Part shown: positions 1-9,451 of the stretch, piece by piece
Layout of the letters: each line of letters opens with the position of its first letter
How positions within the stretch are numbered: the stretch's first letter is position 1
Assembly (NCBI RefSeq): GCF_003448965.1
Contig: NZ_QRGC01000032.1
Span: 1 to 64,000 of the forward strand
Source of the DNA: Oceanicella sp. SM1341
GTDB lineage: Bacteria; Pseudomonadota; Alphaproteobacteria; Rhodobacterales; Rhodobacteraceae
Direction of reading: 5' to 3'
DNA length: 64,000 nucleotides
Translations under genes and position numbers: made by a program
The notes under the pieces: generated by a model
Told to the model about the DNA's origin: nothing
What the model saw: the letters and a program-made list of their open reading frames with translations, nothing else
The model's database searches: none

Positions 1-746
1 CGCGCCGCGGCCGAGCGCGGGGCGGCGAGCAGCTCCGCCGCCGGACCGTCCTCGGCCAGCCGGCCGGCCTCCATCACCGCCACCCGGTCGCAGAGCCGGG
101 CGGCGAGGCGCATGTCGTGGGTGATGAGCACCAGCGCCATGCCGCGCGCCCGGGCGAGCCGGTCGAGCAGGTCGATGACGGCGGCGCGGCCGGGGGCGTC
201 GAGCCCGGTCGCCGGCTCGTCGGCCACCAGCAGGCGCGGGGCGCAGGCCAGCGCGAGCCCGAGCGCGAGGCGCTGGCACTGCCCGCCGGAGAGCCGGTGC
301 GGCAGGGCGGGCAGGATGGCGCCCGGTTCGGCGAAGCCCAGCTCGGCCAGCAGCGCCACGGCCCGGGCCCGTGCGGCGCGGCGGCTGAGCGGCAGGTGGG
401 CGCGCAGCACGTCGGTGAGCTGGTCGCCCGCGCGGCGCTGCGGGTTGAGGCTGGCGCGGGCGTCCTGGAAGACCATGGCCATGCCGGCGCCGCGCAGGGC
501 GCGCGGCGGTCCGGCGGTGATATCGGTGCCGTCGAAGCCCACGCGCCCGGCGGTGATGCGCGCGGCGGGCGGCAGCAGGCCGAGGGCGGCGCGCATCGCC
601 GTGGTCTTGCCCGAGCCGCTGGCCCCCACCAGCCCCAGCCGCTCGCCGGGCGCCACGCTCAGGCTCACGCGCTCGAGCGCGGCCACCGGCCCGGCCGCGG
701 TGTCATAGCTCAGCGAGAGCCCGTCGAGGGTGAGGAGCGCGCTCAT
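1..746 (-). CDS. Oligopeptide/nickel-family ABC transporter ATP-binding protein (3' end outside window)
   Basis: Cytoplasmic ATPase that drives a DppBC/NikBC-type importer. The 248 residues in the window show a Walker A motif GASGSGKTT (about 41-49), a signature LSGGQ, a Walker B stretch ending DEPATGLD and a switch histidine in the sequence ITHDM. The frame is still open at base 1, so the C-terminus is missing. The ATG overlaps the stop of the upstream permease gene as ATGA, which means translational coupling. A DppD-like (rather than DppF-like) assignment is a guess, because the distinguishing C-terminus is not visible. Confidence 0.9.
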   Translation of the reverse strand, partial: MSALLTLDGLSLSYDTAAGPVAALERVSLSVAPGERLGLVGASGSGKTTAMRAALGLLPPAARITAGRVGFDGTDITAGPPRALRGAGMAMVFQDARASLNPQRRAGDQLTDVLRAHLPLSRRAARARAVALLAELGFAEPGAILPALPHRLSGGQCQRLALGLALACAPRLLVADEPATGLDAPGRAAVIDLLDRLARARGMALVLITHDMRLAARLCDRVAVMEAGRLAEDGPAAELLAAPRSAAA

Positions 747-1546
747 GCCCTTGGGTCGAGCGCATCGCGCAGCGCGTCGCCGGCGAGGGTGAAGCACAAC
801 ACCGCAAGGCCGAGGGCGAGGCCGGGGAAGACGGTAAGCCACCACTTGCCCGCCGCGAGGTAGCGCGCGCCCTCGGCCACCATGATGCCCCATTCCGGGG
901 TGGGCGGCTGCACCCCGAGCCCGAGGAAGGACAGGCCGGCGGCGTTGAGCAGCGCCCAGCCCAGCGTGACCGAGGCCTGCACCGCGAGCAGCGGCGCGAT
1001 GTCGGGCAGCAGGAAGCGGGTGACGAGGCGCCAGGGCCCGTTGCCGGCGAGCCGTGCCGCCTCCACCCAGCCCGCCTCGCGCCGCGCCGCGGTCTCGGCC
1101 CGGGCGAGGCGGATGAAGACGGGGAGGTTGATGGCGGCGGTGGCAAGCAGGATCGCCCGGCCGTCCGCCCCCAGCACCGCGACGAGCGCGAGCGCCAGCA
1201 CGAAGAGCGGGAAGGCCATCGCCACTTCCGCCAGCCGGCCGAGCACGCGGTCGGGCCAGCCGCCGAGCAGGCCCGAGGCGGTGCCGAGCGCCGCGCCCAC
1301 GCCCCCCGCCAGCACCACCGCGCCGAGCGCGAGCGCGAGGTCGAGCCGCGCGGCATGGAGCAGCCGGCTCAGCACGTCGCGGCCGATCTGGTCGGTGCCT
1401 GCCCAGTGCCGGGCCGAGGGCGGGGCCAGCGCCGGGCCCGCGCCGGAGGCGAGCGGGTCGAACGGGGCGAGAAGCGGCCCGAACAGCGCGAGCAGCACAA
1501 GCAGTGCCACCCCGGCGCCCGCGGCGCGGCCGAGCCTGACCCTCAT
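743..1546 (-). CDS. ABC transporter permease, DppC/NikC family
   Basis: Inner-membrane permease subunit of about 267 residues, a usual length for DppC/NikC. The N-terminus has a transmembrane helix followed by the HWAGTDQIGRD stretch typical of DppC proteins. About five more hydrophobic segments follow, with an EAA-like loop around EAARLAGNG. It overlaps the neighbouring permease (upstream) and ATPase (downstream) genes by four bases each, so the transporter subunits are made from one message. The substrate cannot be read from the sequence; the family covers peptides, nickel and opines. Confidence 0.92.
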   Translation of the reverse strand: MRVRLGRAAGAGVALLVLLALFGPLLAPFDPLASGAGPALAPPSARHWAGTDQIGRDVLSRLLHAARLDLALALGAVVLAGGVGAALGTASGLLGGWPDRVLGRLAEVAMAFPLFVLALALVAVLGADGRAILLATAAINLPVFIRLARAETAARREAGWVEAARLAGNGPWRLVTRFLLPDIAPLLAVQASVTLGWALLNAAGLSFLGLGVQPPTPEWGIMVAEGARYLAAGKWWLTVFPGLALGLAVLCFTLAGDALRDALDPRA

Positions 1547-2574
1547 GCCGGCAGCATCCTCGCATCGAGCGCCAGCGCCGCGAGGTCGGCCACCAGCGTG
1601 ATGAGCACGAAGAGCCCGGCCATCAGCAGCACGAAGCCCTGCACGGCGGCATAGTCTCCGGCCTGCAGCGCCTCGACCGCGTAGCGGCCCACGCCGGGCC
1701 AGGTGAAGACGGTCTCCACCAGCACGCTCGCGCCCAGCAGCGCGCCGAAGAGCGTGGCCGAGACCATCAGCACCGGCACCGCGGCATTGCCCAGCCCCCA
1801 GGTGAGCAGCCGCTGCCGCCGGGTGAGGCCGAGGGCGCGGGCATTGAGCATGTAGTCGCTGGCAAAGACCGCGAGCAGGGCGCCGCGGGTCACCCGCATC
1901 AGCGGCGCGAAGACGAAGAGTGCCAGCGTGAGCGAGGGCAGCACCAGCCGGGCGGCGGCATCGCGGAAGGCGGCGGTATCGCCGGCCAGCAGCGTGTCGA
2001 TCAGGGCGAAGCCGGTCACCCGCGGCGGCGGTCCGGCGAAGAGGTCGAAGCGCCCGGTCGGGTCCGGTGCCCAGCCCAGCCCGTGGTAGAACACCAGCAC
2101 CAGCATCAGCCCGCTCACGAAGCCCGGCAGCGCAGCCCCGCAGGCACCGAGGAGGCGCAGCGCGTGGTCCCCCGCCGAGCCCGGGTGCCGCGCCGCCCAG
2201 AGCCCGCAGGGCAGGGCGGCGGCGAGCGCGAGCCCGAAGCCGCAGAGCGTGAGCTCGAGCGAGGCCGGCAGCCGCGCCGCGAGATCGGCCGCCACCGGCT
2301 GGCCGGTGACCACCGAGCGGCCGAGATCACCCCGCGCGAGCGCCGCGAGCCAGCCGCCGAACTGCTCGGCCAGCGGCGCGTCGAGCCCCAGCCGGGCGGC
2401 AAGCGCGGCGCGCTCGGCCGCGTCGCCGCCGGGGTTGGAGGCCATCAGGCTCACCGGGTCGCCCGGCAGCAGGCGCATCAGCACGAAGGTGAGCGCGAGC
2501 AGGCAGAACACCGCCGGCAGGGCGGTGGCCAGCCGCAGCGCCAGCCCGGCCAGCAGCCGCGCCGCCGGGCCCAA
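1543..2574 (-). CDS. ABC transporter permease, DppB/NikB family
   Basis: Inner-membrane permease, 343 residues. The N-terminal helix is followed by the family-typical LLPGDPV, and an EAA-like loop (ARALGLTRRQ) lies in the second half. The longest reading begins at a rare TTG three bases after the stop of the binding-protein gene. No strong Shine-Dalgarno sequence is visible, so reinitiation after the upstream gene is likely. The C-terminal helix ends just before the ATGA overlap with the DppC-like gene. Confidence 0.9.
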   Translation of the reverse strand: MGPAARLLAGLALRLATALPAVFCLLALTFVLMRLLPGDPVSLMASNPGGDAAERAALAARLGLDAPLAEQFGGWLAALARGDLGRSVVTGQPVAADLAARLPASLELTLCGFGLALAAALPCGLWAARHPGSAGDHALRLLGACGAALPGFVSGLMLVLVFYHGLGWAPDPTGRFDLFAGPPPRVTGFALIDTLLAGDTAAFRDAAARLVLPSLTLALFVFAPLMRVTRGALLAVFASDYMLNARALGLTRRQRLLTWGLGNAAVPVLMVSATLFGALLGASVLVETVFTWPGVGRYAVEALQAGDYAAVQGFVLLMAGLFVLITLVADLAALALDARMLPA

Positions 2575-2577
2575 GGC

Positions 2578-4179
2578 TCAGCCCCGCGAGAGCTGACGGA
2601 AGTCAGCCTTGTAGAAGTAGTTGGTGGTGTAGCCCTCGAGCCCCTCCGCCAGCGCGATGTCCTGCACCGGGCGCCAGAGCGGAGCCATGGGCACCTCCTC
2701 GGCCACCAGTTCCACCAGCCGGGTGGCGATGGCCTCGTAGGCCTCGGCGTCGGGCTCGAAGCGCGCCTCGGGCAGCAGCGCCTCCACCTCCGGGTTGCGC
2801 CAGCTGCTGAAGTTCCAGCGCTGGTCGCCGGCGAGGAAGATGCGGAAGAAATACTCGGTGGAGGGAAAGAGTGCCAGCGAGCGCTCCAGCAGCAGCGGGG
2901 CGGATTTCGCGGTGATCACCTCGGCCATCTGCGCGTCCGGCAGCTTCCGGATGCGCAGGGTGATGCCGAGGCTCGAGAGCGCCTCCTGGATGAGCGCCGC
3001 GGCGGGGTCGGCCCAGGTGGCCTTGGAGACACCGTAGCTGAGCTCGGTCTCGAACCCGTCGGCGAACCCGGCCTCGGCCAGCAGCGCCGCGGCCGCGCCC
3101 ATGTCGGTGTCGAAGGGCATCGGCTGGGGGAAGGCGCCACCCGAGGGCGCCGCGGCGCCGTAAAGCGGCTCGCCGCGCCCCTCGCCGGCCTGCGCGAAGA
3201 TCTGCGCATAGGGCAGGGCGAGGGCCACGGCCCGGCGCACGCGGGCGTCGTCGAAGGGCGGCAGGCCGGTGTTGAAGCACAGCGCGGTGAAGCCGGAGGG
3301 GATGGCGGCGCTGATCACCCGGGGGGCGCCCTCGCGCTCGAAGCGGGTGATGTCGGCGGGCATGAGGTCGAGGCAGAGGTCGGCATCGCCGCGCTCCACC
3401 AGAAGCGCGCGGGTGGAGGCCTCCGGCACGGTCTGCACGATGACGTTCTCCAGCGCGGGCGGCGGGCCGGAGCGCCAGTCCCCGAAGCGCGACAGCACCA
3501 CCTGCTGGCCGTCGGCGCTGCGGCGCTCCACCCGGTAGGCGCCCCCCGCGGCGGTGTTGGCCTGCAGCCATTCGGTGGCCCAGGGGTCGGCCTCGGTGGC
3601 ATGGGCGCGGGCGAGCCGGGCGTTGAACATCGGCGCGTGCACGGTGGCGAGGTTGGGCAGGGCCAGCCGGTCGGCCCGCGGCAGGCGCACCGTGACGGTG
3701 CGCGCATCGGTGACCTCGAACTGCGCCGGGTCGGTGAGCGAGCCGGTGGCGAGCTGCGCGCGCGCCATGGTCTCGGCCGAGACCGCCCGGTCGAGCGACC
3801 ACTTGATGTCCTGCGCGGTCACCGGGCTGCCATCGTGCCACGTGGCGTCGGGGCGCAGGCGGAACGTGAGGGTCAGACCGTCCTCGCTGCGGCTGAAACT
3901 CTCGCAGAGCTCGGGCTCGATGGTGTCGAAATCGAAGGTGAAGGCGCCGCCCTCCGGCTTGCGGCCGAAGCGCACCAGCCGGTCATAGACGTTTGCGCTG
4001 AGGCCGATGGCCTCGCGGCTGTTGCCGAAACCGGCGGGGTCGAGCCCGTTCCACACCGTGCCGACGACATAGCGCAGCGTGTCCTCGCGGCTGCGTGCCA
4101 GGGCCGCGCCGGGCAAGGCGGGGGCGAGCGCGCCGGCGGCGGCGCCCAGCAACAGGTCTCTGCGCGTGGGATGCGTCAC
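2578..4179 (-). CDS. Extracellular solute-binding protein, family 5 (peptide/nickel ABC importer)
   Basis: Periplasmic binding protein for the importer encoded directly downstream. A GTG start at 4179 is preferred: GGAGGA lies seven bases before it, while the ATG at 4194 contains that Shine-Dalgarno sequence. The 533-residue product begins with a twin-arginine-like leader (TRRDLLLG) and a hydrophobic Ala-rich stretch, so Tat export is likely. The body fits SBP_bac_5: a conserved WHDGSPVTAQD region near residue 125, then long alternating segments. Its position as first gene of the operon fits a binding protein needed in excess over the membrane parts. Confidence 0.9.
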   Translation of the reverse strand: MTHPTRRDLLLGAAAGALAPALPGAALARSREDTLRYVVGTVWNGLDPAGFGNSREAIGLSANVYDRLVRFGRKPEGGAFTFDFDTIEPELCESFSRSEDGLTLTFRLRPDATWHDGSPVTAQDIKWSLDRAVSAETMARAQLATGSLTDPAQFEVTDARTVTVRLPRADRLALPNLATVHAPMFNARLARAHATEADPWATEWLQANTAAGGAYRVERRSADGQQVVLSRFGDWRSGPPPALENVIVQTVPEASTRALLVERGDADLCLDLMPADITRFEREGAPRVISAAIPSGFTALCFNTGLPPFDDARVRRAVALALPYAQIFAQAGEGRGEPLYGAAAPSGGAFPQPMPFDTDMGAAAALLAEAGFADGFETELSYGVSKATWADPAAALIQEALSSLGITLRIRKLPDAQMAEVITAKSAPLLLERSLALFPSTEYFFRIFLAGDQRWNFSSWRNPEVEALLPEARFEPDAEAYEAIATRLVELVAEEVPMAPLWRPVQDIALAEGLEGYTTNYFYKADFRQLSRG

Positions 4180-4265
4180 GTCCGTTTCCTCCATGTCCCG
4201 TCGTGCCGACCCTATAGCGGCTTTCGCGCCTGCTCGCCACTCCGGGCGCGGCCCGCAGCGGCGGG

Positions 4266-5690
4266 TTAGCGCGGCACGTAGATCGAGAGCTGCGCGTCGC
4301 TGCCCGCGGGCAGGCGCAACGCCGCCCCGGCCTCGGGCGAGAGGGCGGCCGCCCGGTCGAGACGCATCTCCTCCGGCAGGAGCGTGATCGCGGCGGTGGC
4401 GCCGGTGGTCTCGACCGTGGCCCAGCCCTGCGTCTCCTCCTGCACCATGCGGGTGCGCATCCAGGTGCCGGAGGCGCCGCCGCTGCTGACCTCCGCCGGT
4501 GTCGAGCCGATCCACCTTCCGGCAACCCGCGGCATCGGCCCGGCGGGGGTGGCTTCGGCGGCAGCGACCGGCGCCTGTTCCGGCCCGGCCTCCTGCTGCG
4601 GCGTGACGGGTGCCGCGGGGAGGGGGGCGGCGGAGACGGGTGCGGCGGGGAGGGGGGCCGCGGCCCCGCTTCCCGCTCCGGCAGCGGCCGACCCCGGCGG
4701 AGCCGAAACCTCGGCCGGCAGCGCCGACCGCGCGGCGTGCTCGGCCCGCAGCAGCCCGGTGACGATCTCGGGCATGTCCCGTCGCGGCCGATGCTCGGGA
4801 GGCATCGCCTGCACGACACCCGCCGCGGCGGGTGCGGGGGTCTCCCCCGGTGCGGAGGGGGCCGGCGCCGGCGCTGCCGTGGCGGTGGCTTCCCCGGTGA
4901 CGGTCGGCGCTGCGCCAGGGGTCCGGGCCACCGGCGGATCGGTGATGACCGGGGCCTCCGCCGCGGACGCCGGGCGGGTGCGGGCCGCCGGCGCGGGGGG
5001 GCGTGCCTGCTGCGGGGCGCGCGCGGTCGGGGTGTCATCCTGCGGCGGCGGGGCGGTCGCCGGGTCAGCCGGCTCCGGGCTGCCGCCCAGAAAGGCGAAG
5101 AAACGGTCGATCGCCGTGGGCGACGTGGGGGCCGCCGTTTCGGGCGGTGTTCCGGGCGCCGCGGGGGCCACGGGGGCTTCGGCCACCGCGGCCCTGCACT
5201 CGGCCGGCAGGCAGCCGAGCGCGGCTATCCAGTTGGCCGCGTCGCGGGCCACCGCGTCGGCCAGCCGAGCGTCGGGCGCGCCGAGCCCGGTGCCGGCCTC
5301 GGGCCGGGGCAGGGGGCGGGAGTCGCTGCGCGCCAGCAGCCGTCCGCCCGCGTCCGACAGGCTGTAGGTGAGGGAAAGCGCCCCGTCCGCGGCGCTGCCG
5401 GGCGTGATGCCCAGCCGCAACGGCATCGGCCCGGCCATGGTCGCGCCGAGCCGGCTCATCGCGCGGCGCAGCAGGTCTTCCAGCCCGTCGCTGCCTCCGG
5501 TGTCGGTGGCGACCCAGCCGGGCAGCGCCGCGGCCGGCGGAGCGATGTCGACCCGGGCGATGCGGGCGGATGTGGCCCAGCCCGAAGGCACGGTCTGGGC
5601 CCGCAACATGAGGGGCAGGCTCAGGGGCAGGGCGGCGGTCAGGACCGCCAGTCCGGCCAGCCTGCCGGCACGAACCAGGGCTCGGGGCAT
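4266..5690 (-). CDS. Ala/Pro-rich periplasmic protein with C-terminal RlpA-like segment
   Basis: Not a recognised named family. The 474-residue product has an N-terminal hydrophobic segment (about 9-30, signal peptide or anchor). A folded-looking region to about residue 165 contains a two-cysteine loop (GCLPAEC), followed by about 220 residues of Ala/Pro/Thr-rich linker. The C-terminal block of about 85 residues (GRWIG ... AALSPEAGAALRL ... LSIYVP) resembles the lipoprotein encoded at 39383-40306 (GRWNG ... QLSSAAARALGA ... LEIVAL). It also loosely resembles the end of the double-psi beta-barrel of RlpA. A role in the periplasm or cell wall is inferred from this alone. Confidence 0.65.
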   Translation of the reverse strand: MPRALVRAGRLAGLAVLTAALPLSLPLMLRAQTVPSGWATSARIARVDIAPPAAALPGWVATDTGGSDGLEDLLRRAMSRLGATMAGPMPLRLGITPGSAADGALSLTYSLSDAGGRLLARSDSRPLPRPEAGTGLGAPDARLADAVARDAANWIAALGCLPAECRAAVAEAPVAPAAPGTPPETAAPTSPTAIDRFFAFLGGSPEPADPATAPPPQDDTPTARAPQQARPPAPAARTRPASAAEAPVITDPPVARTPGAAPTVTGEATATAAPAPAPSAPGETPAPAAAGVVQAMPPEHRPRRDMPEIVTGLLRAEHAARSALPAEVSAPPGSAAAGAGSGAAAPLPAAPVSAAPLPAAPVTPQQEAGPEQAPVAAAEATPAGPMPRVAGRWIGSTPAEVSSGGASGTWMRTRMVQEETQGWATVETTGATAAITLLPEEMRLDRAAALSPEAGAALRLPAGSDAQLSIYVPR

Positions 5691-5775
5691 GGGAATCTCG
5701 CTTTCCTGTCAGGCATGCGCGCCAACCTAAGGCCGGCGCGCCGTCGACGGCAACAGAGATCCCCGCCCGGGCCGC

Positions 5776-7419
5776 TCAGACCAGGCGCGACTGCTCCACC
5801 GCCGCACGTACGAAATCCGCGAAGAGCGGGTGCGGTTCCAGCGGCTTGGACTTCAGCTCCGGGTGAAACTGCACGCCGACGAACCACGGGTGGCCCGGGA
5901 TCTCGACGATCTCCGGCAGCCGCCCGTCCGGCGACAGGCCCGAGAAGCGCAGCCCGTGCTCCTCCAGCGTCTCGCGGTACTTGATGTCGACCTCGAAACG
6001 GTGGCGGTGCCGCTCGGAGATGGTGGTCGCGCCGTAGATCTCCGCCACGTGCGAATCCTTCTTCAGCGTGGCGGTGTAGGCGCCCAGCCGCATGGTGCCG
6101 CCCTTGTCGTCCGCGAGGTCGCGGATGATCTTGCGGTTGCCCTCCAGCCATTCCTTCATGTGGTAGATCACCGGCTCGAAGCGCTTGTCGCCGAACTCCA
6201 CGTCGAATTCCTCGGAGCCGGCGCGCTCGATGCCGCCGAGCGAGCGCAGCGCCTCGACCACCGCCATCTGCATGCCGAGGCAGATGCCCATGTAGGGGAT
6301 CTTGCGCTCGCGCGCGAAGCGGGCCGCGCTCACCATGCCCTCGGTGCCGCGCTCGCCGAAGCCGCCGGGCACCAGGATGGCGTGCAGGTTTTCGAGGTAG
6401 GGCGCGGGGTCCTCGCGCTCGAAGATCTCGGCGTCGATCCACTCGGCGCGCACCTTCACGCGGTTCTGGATGCCGCCATGGGTGAGCGCCTCGGCGATCG
6501 ACTTGTAGGCGTCCTCGAGCTGGGTGTACTTGCCCACCACGCCCACGCGCACCTCGCCGTCGGGGTTCTCGATCCGGTCGCAGACCTCTTCCCAGCGGGC
6601 GAGGTCGGGGCGCGGCGCGGGGGAGATGGAGAAGGCGTCGAGGATGGCCTGGTCGAGGCCCACGGCGTGGAAGGCGGTGGGGGCCTCGTAGATCGAGGTG
6701 AGATCCATCGCCGGGATCACCGCTTCCTTGCGCACGTTGCAGAACAGCGCGATCTTCTCGCGCTCGCGCTCGGGGATCTCGCGGTCGGTGCGGCAGACGA
6801 GCACGTCCGGCGCGAGGCCGATGGAGCGCATCTCCTTGACCGAGTGCTGGGTGGGCTTGGTCTTCAGCTCGCCCGAGGCGGCCACGTAGGGCAGCAGGGT
6901 GAGATGCATGAACACGCATTGCCCGCGCGGCTTCTCCTGCGAGAACTGGCGGATGGCCTCGAAGAAGGGCAGGCCCTCGATATCGCCCACCGTGCCGCCG
7001 ATCTCGCAGAGCATGAAATCGACCTCATCCTCGCCGATGGAGATGAAATCCTTGATTTCATTGGTAACGTGCGGGATCACCTGGATGGTGCGGCCGAGAT
7101 AGTCGCCCCGGCGCTCCTTCTCGAGCACGTTGGAATAGATCCGACCCGAGGAGATGGAATCGGTGCGCCGCGCCGCCACGCCGGTGAAGCGCTCGTAATG
7201 GCCGAGGTCGAGGTCGGTCTCCGCGCCGTCATCGGTGACGAAGACCTCGCCATGTTCGAAGGGCGACATGGTGCCGGGGTCGACGTTGAGATAGGGGTCG
7301 AGCTTGCGCAGCCGCACGGAATAGCCCCGTGCCTGCAGCAAAGCGCCGAGCGCCGCGGCGGTGAGCCCCTTTCCGAGAGAGGAAACCACCCCGCCGGTGA
7401 TGAAGATGAAGCGCGCCAT
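5776..7419 (-). CDS. pyrG: CTP synthase
   Basis: Makes CTP from UTP, ATP and glutamine in the cytosol; the last de novo step of pyrimidine nucleotide synthesis. The product is 547 residues, as expected. The start is [10 protein letters not shown], and the longer in-frame extension upstream lacks family character. The synthetase domain carries the P-loop [10 protein letters not shown] near residue 10. The C-terminal class-I glutaminase domain has the nucleophile cysteine in GICLGMQ (near 380) and the HPE of the catalytic triad in VQFHPE. A small inverted repeat sits in the 5' leader (7443-7469). Confidence 0.98.
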   Translation of the reverse strand: MARFIFITGGVVSSLGKGLTAAALGALLQARGYSVRLRKLDPYLNVDPGTMSPFEHGEVFVTDDGAETDLDLGHYERFTGVAARRTDSISSGRIYSNVLEKERRGDYLGRTIQVIPHVTNEIKDFISIGEDEVDFMLCEIGGTVGDIEGLPFFEAIRQFSQEKPRGQCVFMHLTLLPYVAASGELKTKPTQHSVKEMRSIGLAPDVLVCRTDREIPEREREKIALFCNVRKEAVIPAMDLTSIYEAPTAFHAVGLDQAILDAFSISPAPRPDLARWEEVCDRIENPDGEVRVGVVGKYTQLEDAYKSIAEALTHGGIQNRVKVRAEWIDAEIFEREDPAPYLENLHAILVPGGFGERGTEGMVSAARFARERKIPYMGICLGMQMAVVEALRSLGGIERAGSEEFDVEFGDKRFEPVIYHMKEWLEGNRKIIRDLADDKGGTMRLGAYTATLKKDSHVAEIYGATTISERHRHRFEVDIKYRETLEEHGLRFSGLSPDGRLPEIVEIPGHPWFVGVQFHPELKSKPLEPHPLFADFVRAAVEQSRLV

Positions 7420-7442
7420 TGCTCGATATTTCCCGTTCTGCG

Positions 7443-7469
7443 GGCTGCGCGACGCAAAGTTGCGCAGCC
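7443..7469 (-). repeat. Inverted repeat in the pyrG leader
   Basis: GGCTGCGC and GCGCAGCC face each other across an 11-base loop, 24-50 bases before the pyrG ATG on the coding strand. No U-run follows, so it is not an intrinsic terminator as it stands. It may be an mRNA leader hairpin of unknown role. Confidence 0.35.
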
Positions 7470-7579
7470 ATGGATGCTGTATCACGGGATTTGAGGACTA
7501 CTGGATTCGGGGGGCCGCGGCAAGCCGAACCCGACATCTTGTGGCAATTTGTCGGCGAGACCCGTGGCGCCCGCGCCAC

Positions 7580-8212
7580 TCAGTCCGGCCGCAAGAGACC
7601 TGCGGAGATGCGGCGCAGGCGCTCGGAGAAGTCGATCACGTCCGGCGGCGGGGCAGCGGGGTCGTAGCCGGCCTCGTGGCGCAGCAGGCGGGCGTACTCG
7701 CTGAAAACCCTGCGGATCTGGCTGGTTTCCAGCATGATCCAGGTGCCCAGGGCGCGGTATGCGCCGCGGCGCAGGATGGGGTTGGTCATCGCCTTCTCGG
7801 TGACGATCTGGTCCATGAAGCTCAGGGCCAGGTCGTGGTAGGCGGCGTCGATCCAGAGCATCGAGGCATTGTGGCGCGCGAGCAACAGCGAGAGGTCTTC
7901 GAGCCCGGAAAGATAGACCTCGCCGAACTTGCCGGGCAGCAGGCCGCGCAGGTGGTTTTCCGCCAGGCGGCGGCACAGCTCCATGTCGCGCGCGGCGAAG
8001 CGGGTGTCGATCGCGTCATGGGTGGTGAGAAAGCGCAGCAGGTCGTCGGCGAACGTGTCGCGCCGGGCGAGCAGGAGCTGGCGCAGGCCGCGATATTCCT
8101 CGGCGAAGCGCGCGTCGAGGCAGAAGGCCTCGCGCAGGCGCGCTTCCAGCCCCGGTGGCCTCAGGAAGGGCTTGTAGGCCAGGCGGAGGTCTTCGAACGT
8201 GAGTGTTTCCAT
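7580..8212 (-). CDS. Stand-alone protoglobin-like protein
   Basis: The 210-residue, all-helical-looking protein has no signal peptide. Residues about 50-135 follow the protoglobin/globin-sensor pattern: a helix with FADDLLRFL, a HLRGLLPGKFGEVY segment, then LLARH (His114, candidate proximal haem ligand) and a WIDAAYHDL helix. If correct, it binds haem and senses or handles O2, NO or CO. No output domain (cyclase, kinase or MCP) is attached. It is transcribed towards pyrG but separated from it by about 160 bases. The family call rests on pattern only; the histidine is the key residue to check. Confidence 0.55.
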   Translation of the reverse strand: METLTFEDLRLAYKPFLRPPGLEARLREAFCLDARFAEEYRGLRQLLLARRDTFADDLLRFLTTHDAIDTRFAARDMELCRRLAENHLRGLLPGKFGEVYLSGLEDLSLLLARHNASMLWIDAAYHDLALSFMDQIVTEKAMTNPILRRGAYRALGTWIMLETSQIRRVFSEYARLLRHEAGYDPAAPPPDVIDFSERLRRISAGLLRPD

Positions 8213-8280
8213 CGTGCTGTCCCCGATACACGCGGTGACGATAGGGGCCGATGGTTAATCATGTCTCAAGCGCGGCGCCC

Positions 8281-8628
8281 TCATCCCCGCGGGCGGCGCT
8301 GTTCCGGCGGGGCCTGCTCCAGTCTGCGGGTGCCGCGGATGAACCACAGGTTGCGCCCGTAGACGATGAAGCCGAAGAGCTGGGCGGCGATGATCACCAC
8401 GTCCTGGCGCAGCGCGCCGTAGACCAGCAGCAGCACCGAGCCCCAGAGCGACAGCCACCAGAAGGACACCGGCACCACCGAGGCGCGCGCCCGCTCGGAG
8501 GCGAGCCACTGCACCAGCATGCGGGCCATGAAGATGCCCTGGGCCAGCAGGCCGAACAGCGCCAGCCACACGCCCCACCAGCTGTCGACCAGCAGCAGGC
8601 GCATCAGCCAGTGCGGGGCCTCGGTCAT
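8281..8628 (-). CDS. Lipid-A-disaccharide synthase N-terminal domain (LAB_N) membrane protein
   Basis: Small inner-membrane protein of 115 residues with about three hydrophobic helices and the family features QGIFMARMLVQW and SFWWLSLWGS. LAB_N proteins resemble MtN3/SWEET-like half transporters and are found beside lipid-linked sugar transferases. Its ATG overlaps the stop of the GT2 gene (ATGA). Together with the GT2 and GT39 genes it probably helps make or move a polyprenyl-linked sugar used on an envelope glycolipid. The exact activity is unknown. Confidence 0.85.
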   Translation of the reverse strand: MTEAPHWLMRLLLVDSWWGVWLALFGLLAQGIFMARMLVQWLASERARASVVPVSFWWLSLWGSVLLLVYGALRQDVVIIAAQLFGFIVYGRNLWFIRGTRRLEQAPPEQRRPRG

Positions 8629-9401
8629 GCCGCGTCGTCGCCGGCGGTGCCGGCCTTCGCGGGCTGCCAGGCATCGGCATGCACCACCTTCTGCACCTTG
8701 CGCCGGCGCAGCAGCCACCAGACGCCGATGAGGTCGAGCACGCCCACCAGGGCACGGCCGAAATTGGTGTAGTTGGAGCGCCCCTCGGACCGGGCGCGGT
8801 GCGTGACGTCGACCAGAACGATTCCGTAACCTTCGCGCTTCACCATGGCCGGCAGATAGCGGTGGATATGGTCGAAGAAGGGGAGGGAGAGGAAGACCTG
8901 CCGCGGAAAGGCCTTCAGCCCGCAGCCGGTGTCGCGGGTGTCGTCCTTCAGCAGCCAGCGGCGCAGCGCGTTGGCGGCGCGGGAACCGAGGCGCTTGGAG
9001 GCGGTGTCCTGCCGGTCGACCCGCTGTCCGGCGACGAGGCCGACGGTGCCGGTCGTGTCCGCGAGCAGCGGGGCGAGGAGGCCCGGCAGCTCGGAAGGCG
9101 GGTTCTGGCCGTCACCGTCGAGCGTGCAGCACAGCGGCGCCGTGGCCGCGCGCACGCCGGAGAGCACGGCGGCGGACTGCCCGCAGCTCGCGGCGTGGCG
9201 CACCTCGCGCAGCCAGGGGAAGCGGGCGCGGGTGCGGGCGATGGCGCCGGCGGTATCGTCGGTCGAGCCGTCGTTCACGAAGATCACCTCGAAGGGCGCA
9301 AGCGGGGCCATGGCCGCGCCGATCTCCTCGGCCAGCATCGCCACGTTCAGCTCTTCGTTCTTCATCGGCGCGATCACGGTCACGCGCGGCGTCTCGGTCA
9401 T
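8625..9401 (-). CDS. Family 2 glycosyltransferase (polyprenyl-phosphate sugar synthase type)
   Basis: A 258-residue GT-A enzyme related to DPM1/ArnC/RgtE-type synthases that charge a polyprenyl phosphate with a sugar. Visible are the N-terminal VTVIAPMKNEE, VNDGSTDD, and the nucleotide-sugar motif DGDGQNPP. A single hydrophobic segment (VGVLDLIGVWWLL) near the C-terminus could seat it on the membrane. The ATG start MTETPR at 9401 is chosen because the upstream in-frame extension overlaps the GT39 gene. Donor sugar unknown. It probably feeds the GT39 enzyme encoded upstream. Confidence 0.9.
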   Translation of the reverse strand: MTETPRVTVIAPMKNEELNVAMLAEEIGAAMAPLAPFEVIFVNDGSTDDTAGAIARTRARFPWLREVRHAASCGQSAAVLSGVRAATAPLCCTLDGDGQNPPSELPGLLAPLLADTTGTVGLVAGQRVDRQDTASKRLGSRAANALRRWLLKDDTRDTGCGLKAFPRQVFLSLPFFDHIHRYLPAMVKREGYGIVLVDVTHRARSEGRSNYTNFGRALVGVLDLIGVWWLLRRRKVQKVVHADAWQPAKAGTAGDDAA

Positions 9402-9451
9402 GCCTCGGGGCTCCCTCGGGTTGCGGCGGAGAATAGCGGGCCTCGGCCCGC

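Noticed and set aside
5830-7494. A 554-codon plus-strand open frame
   Set aside because: Antisense to pyrG; no family motif and no Shine-Dalgarno sequence.
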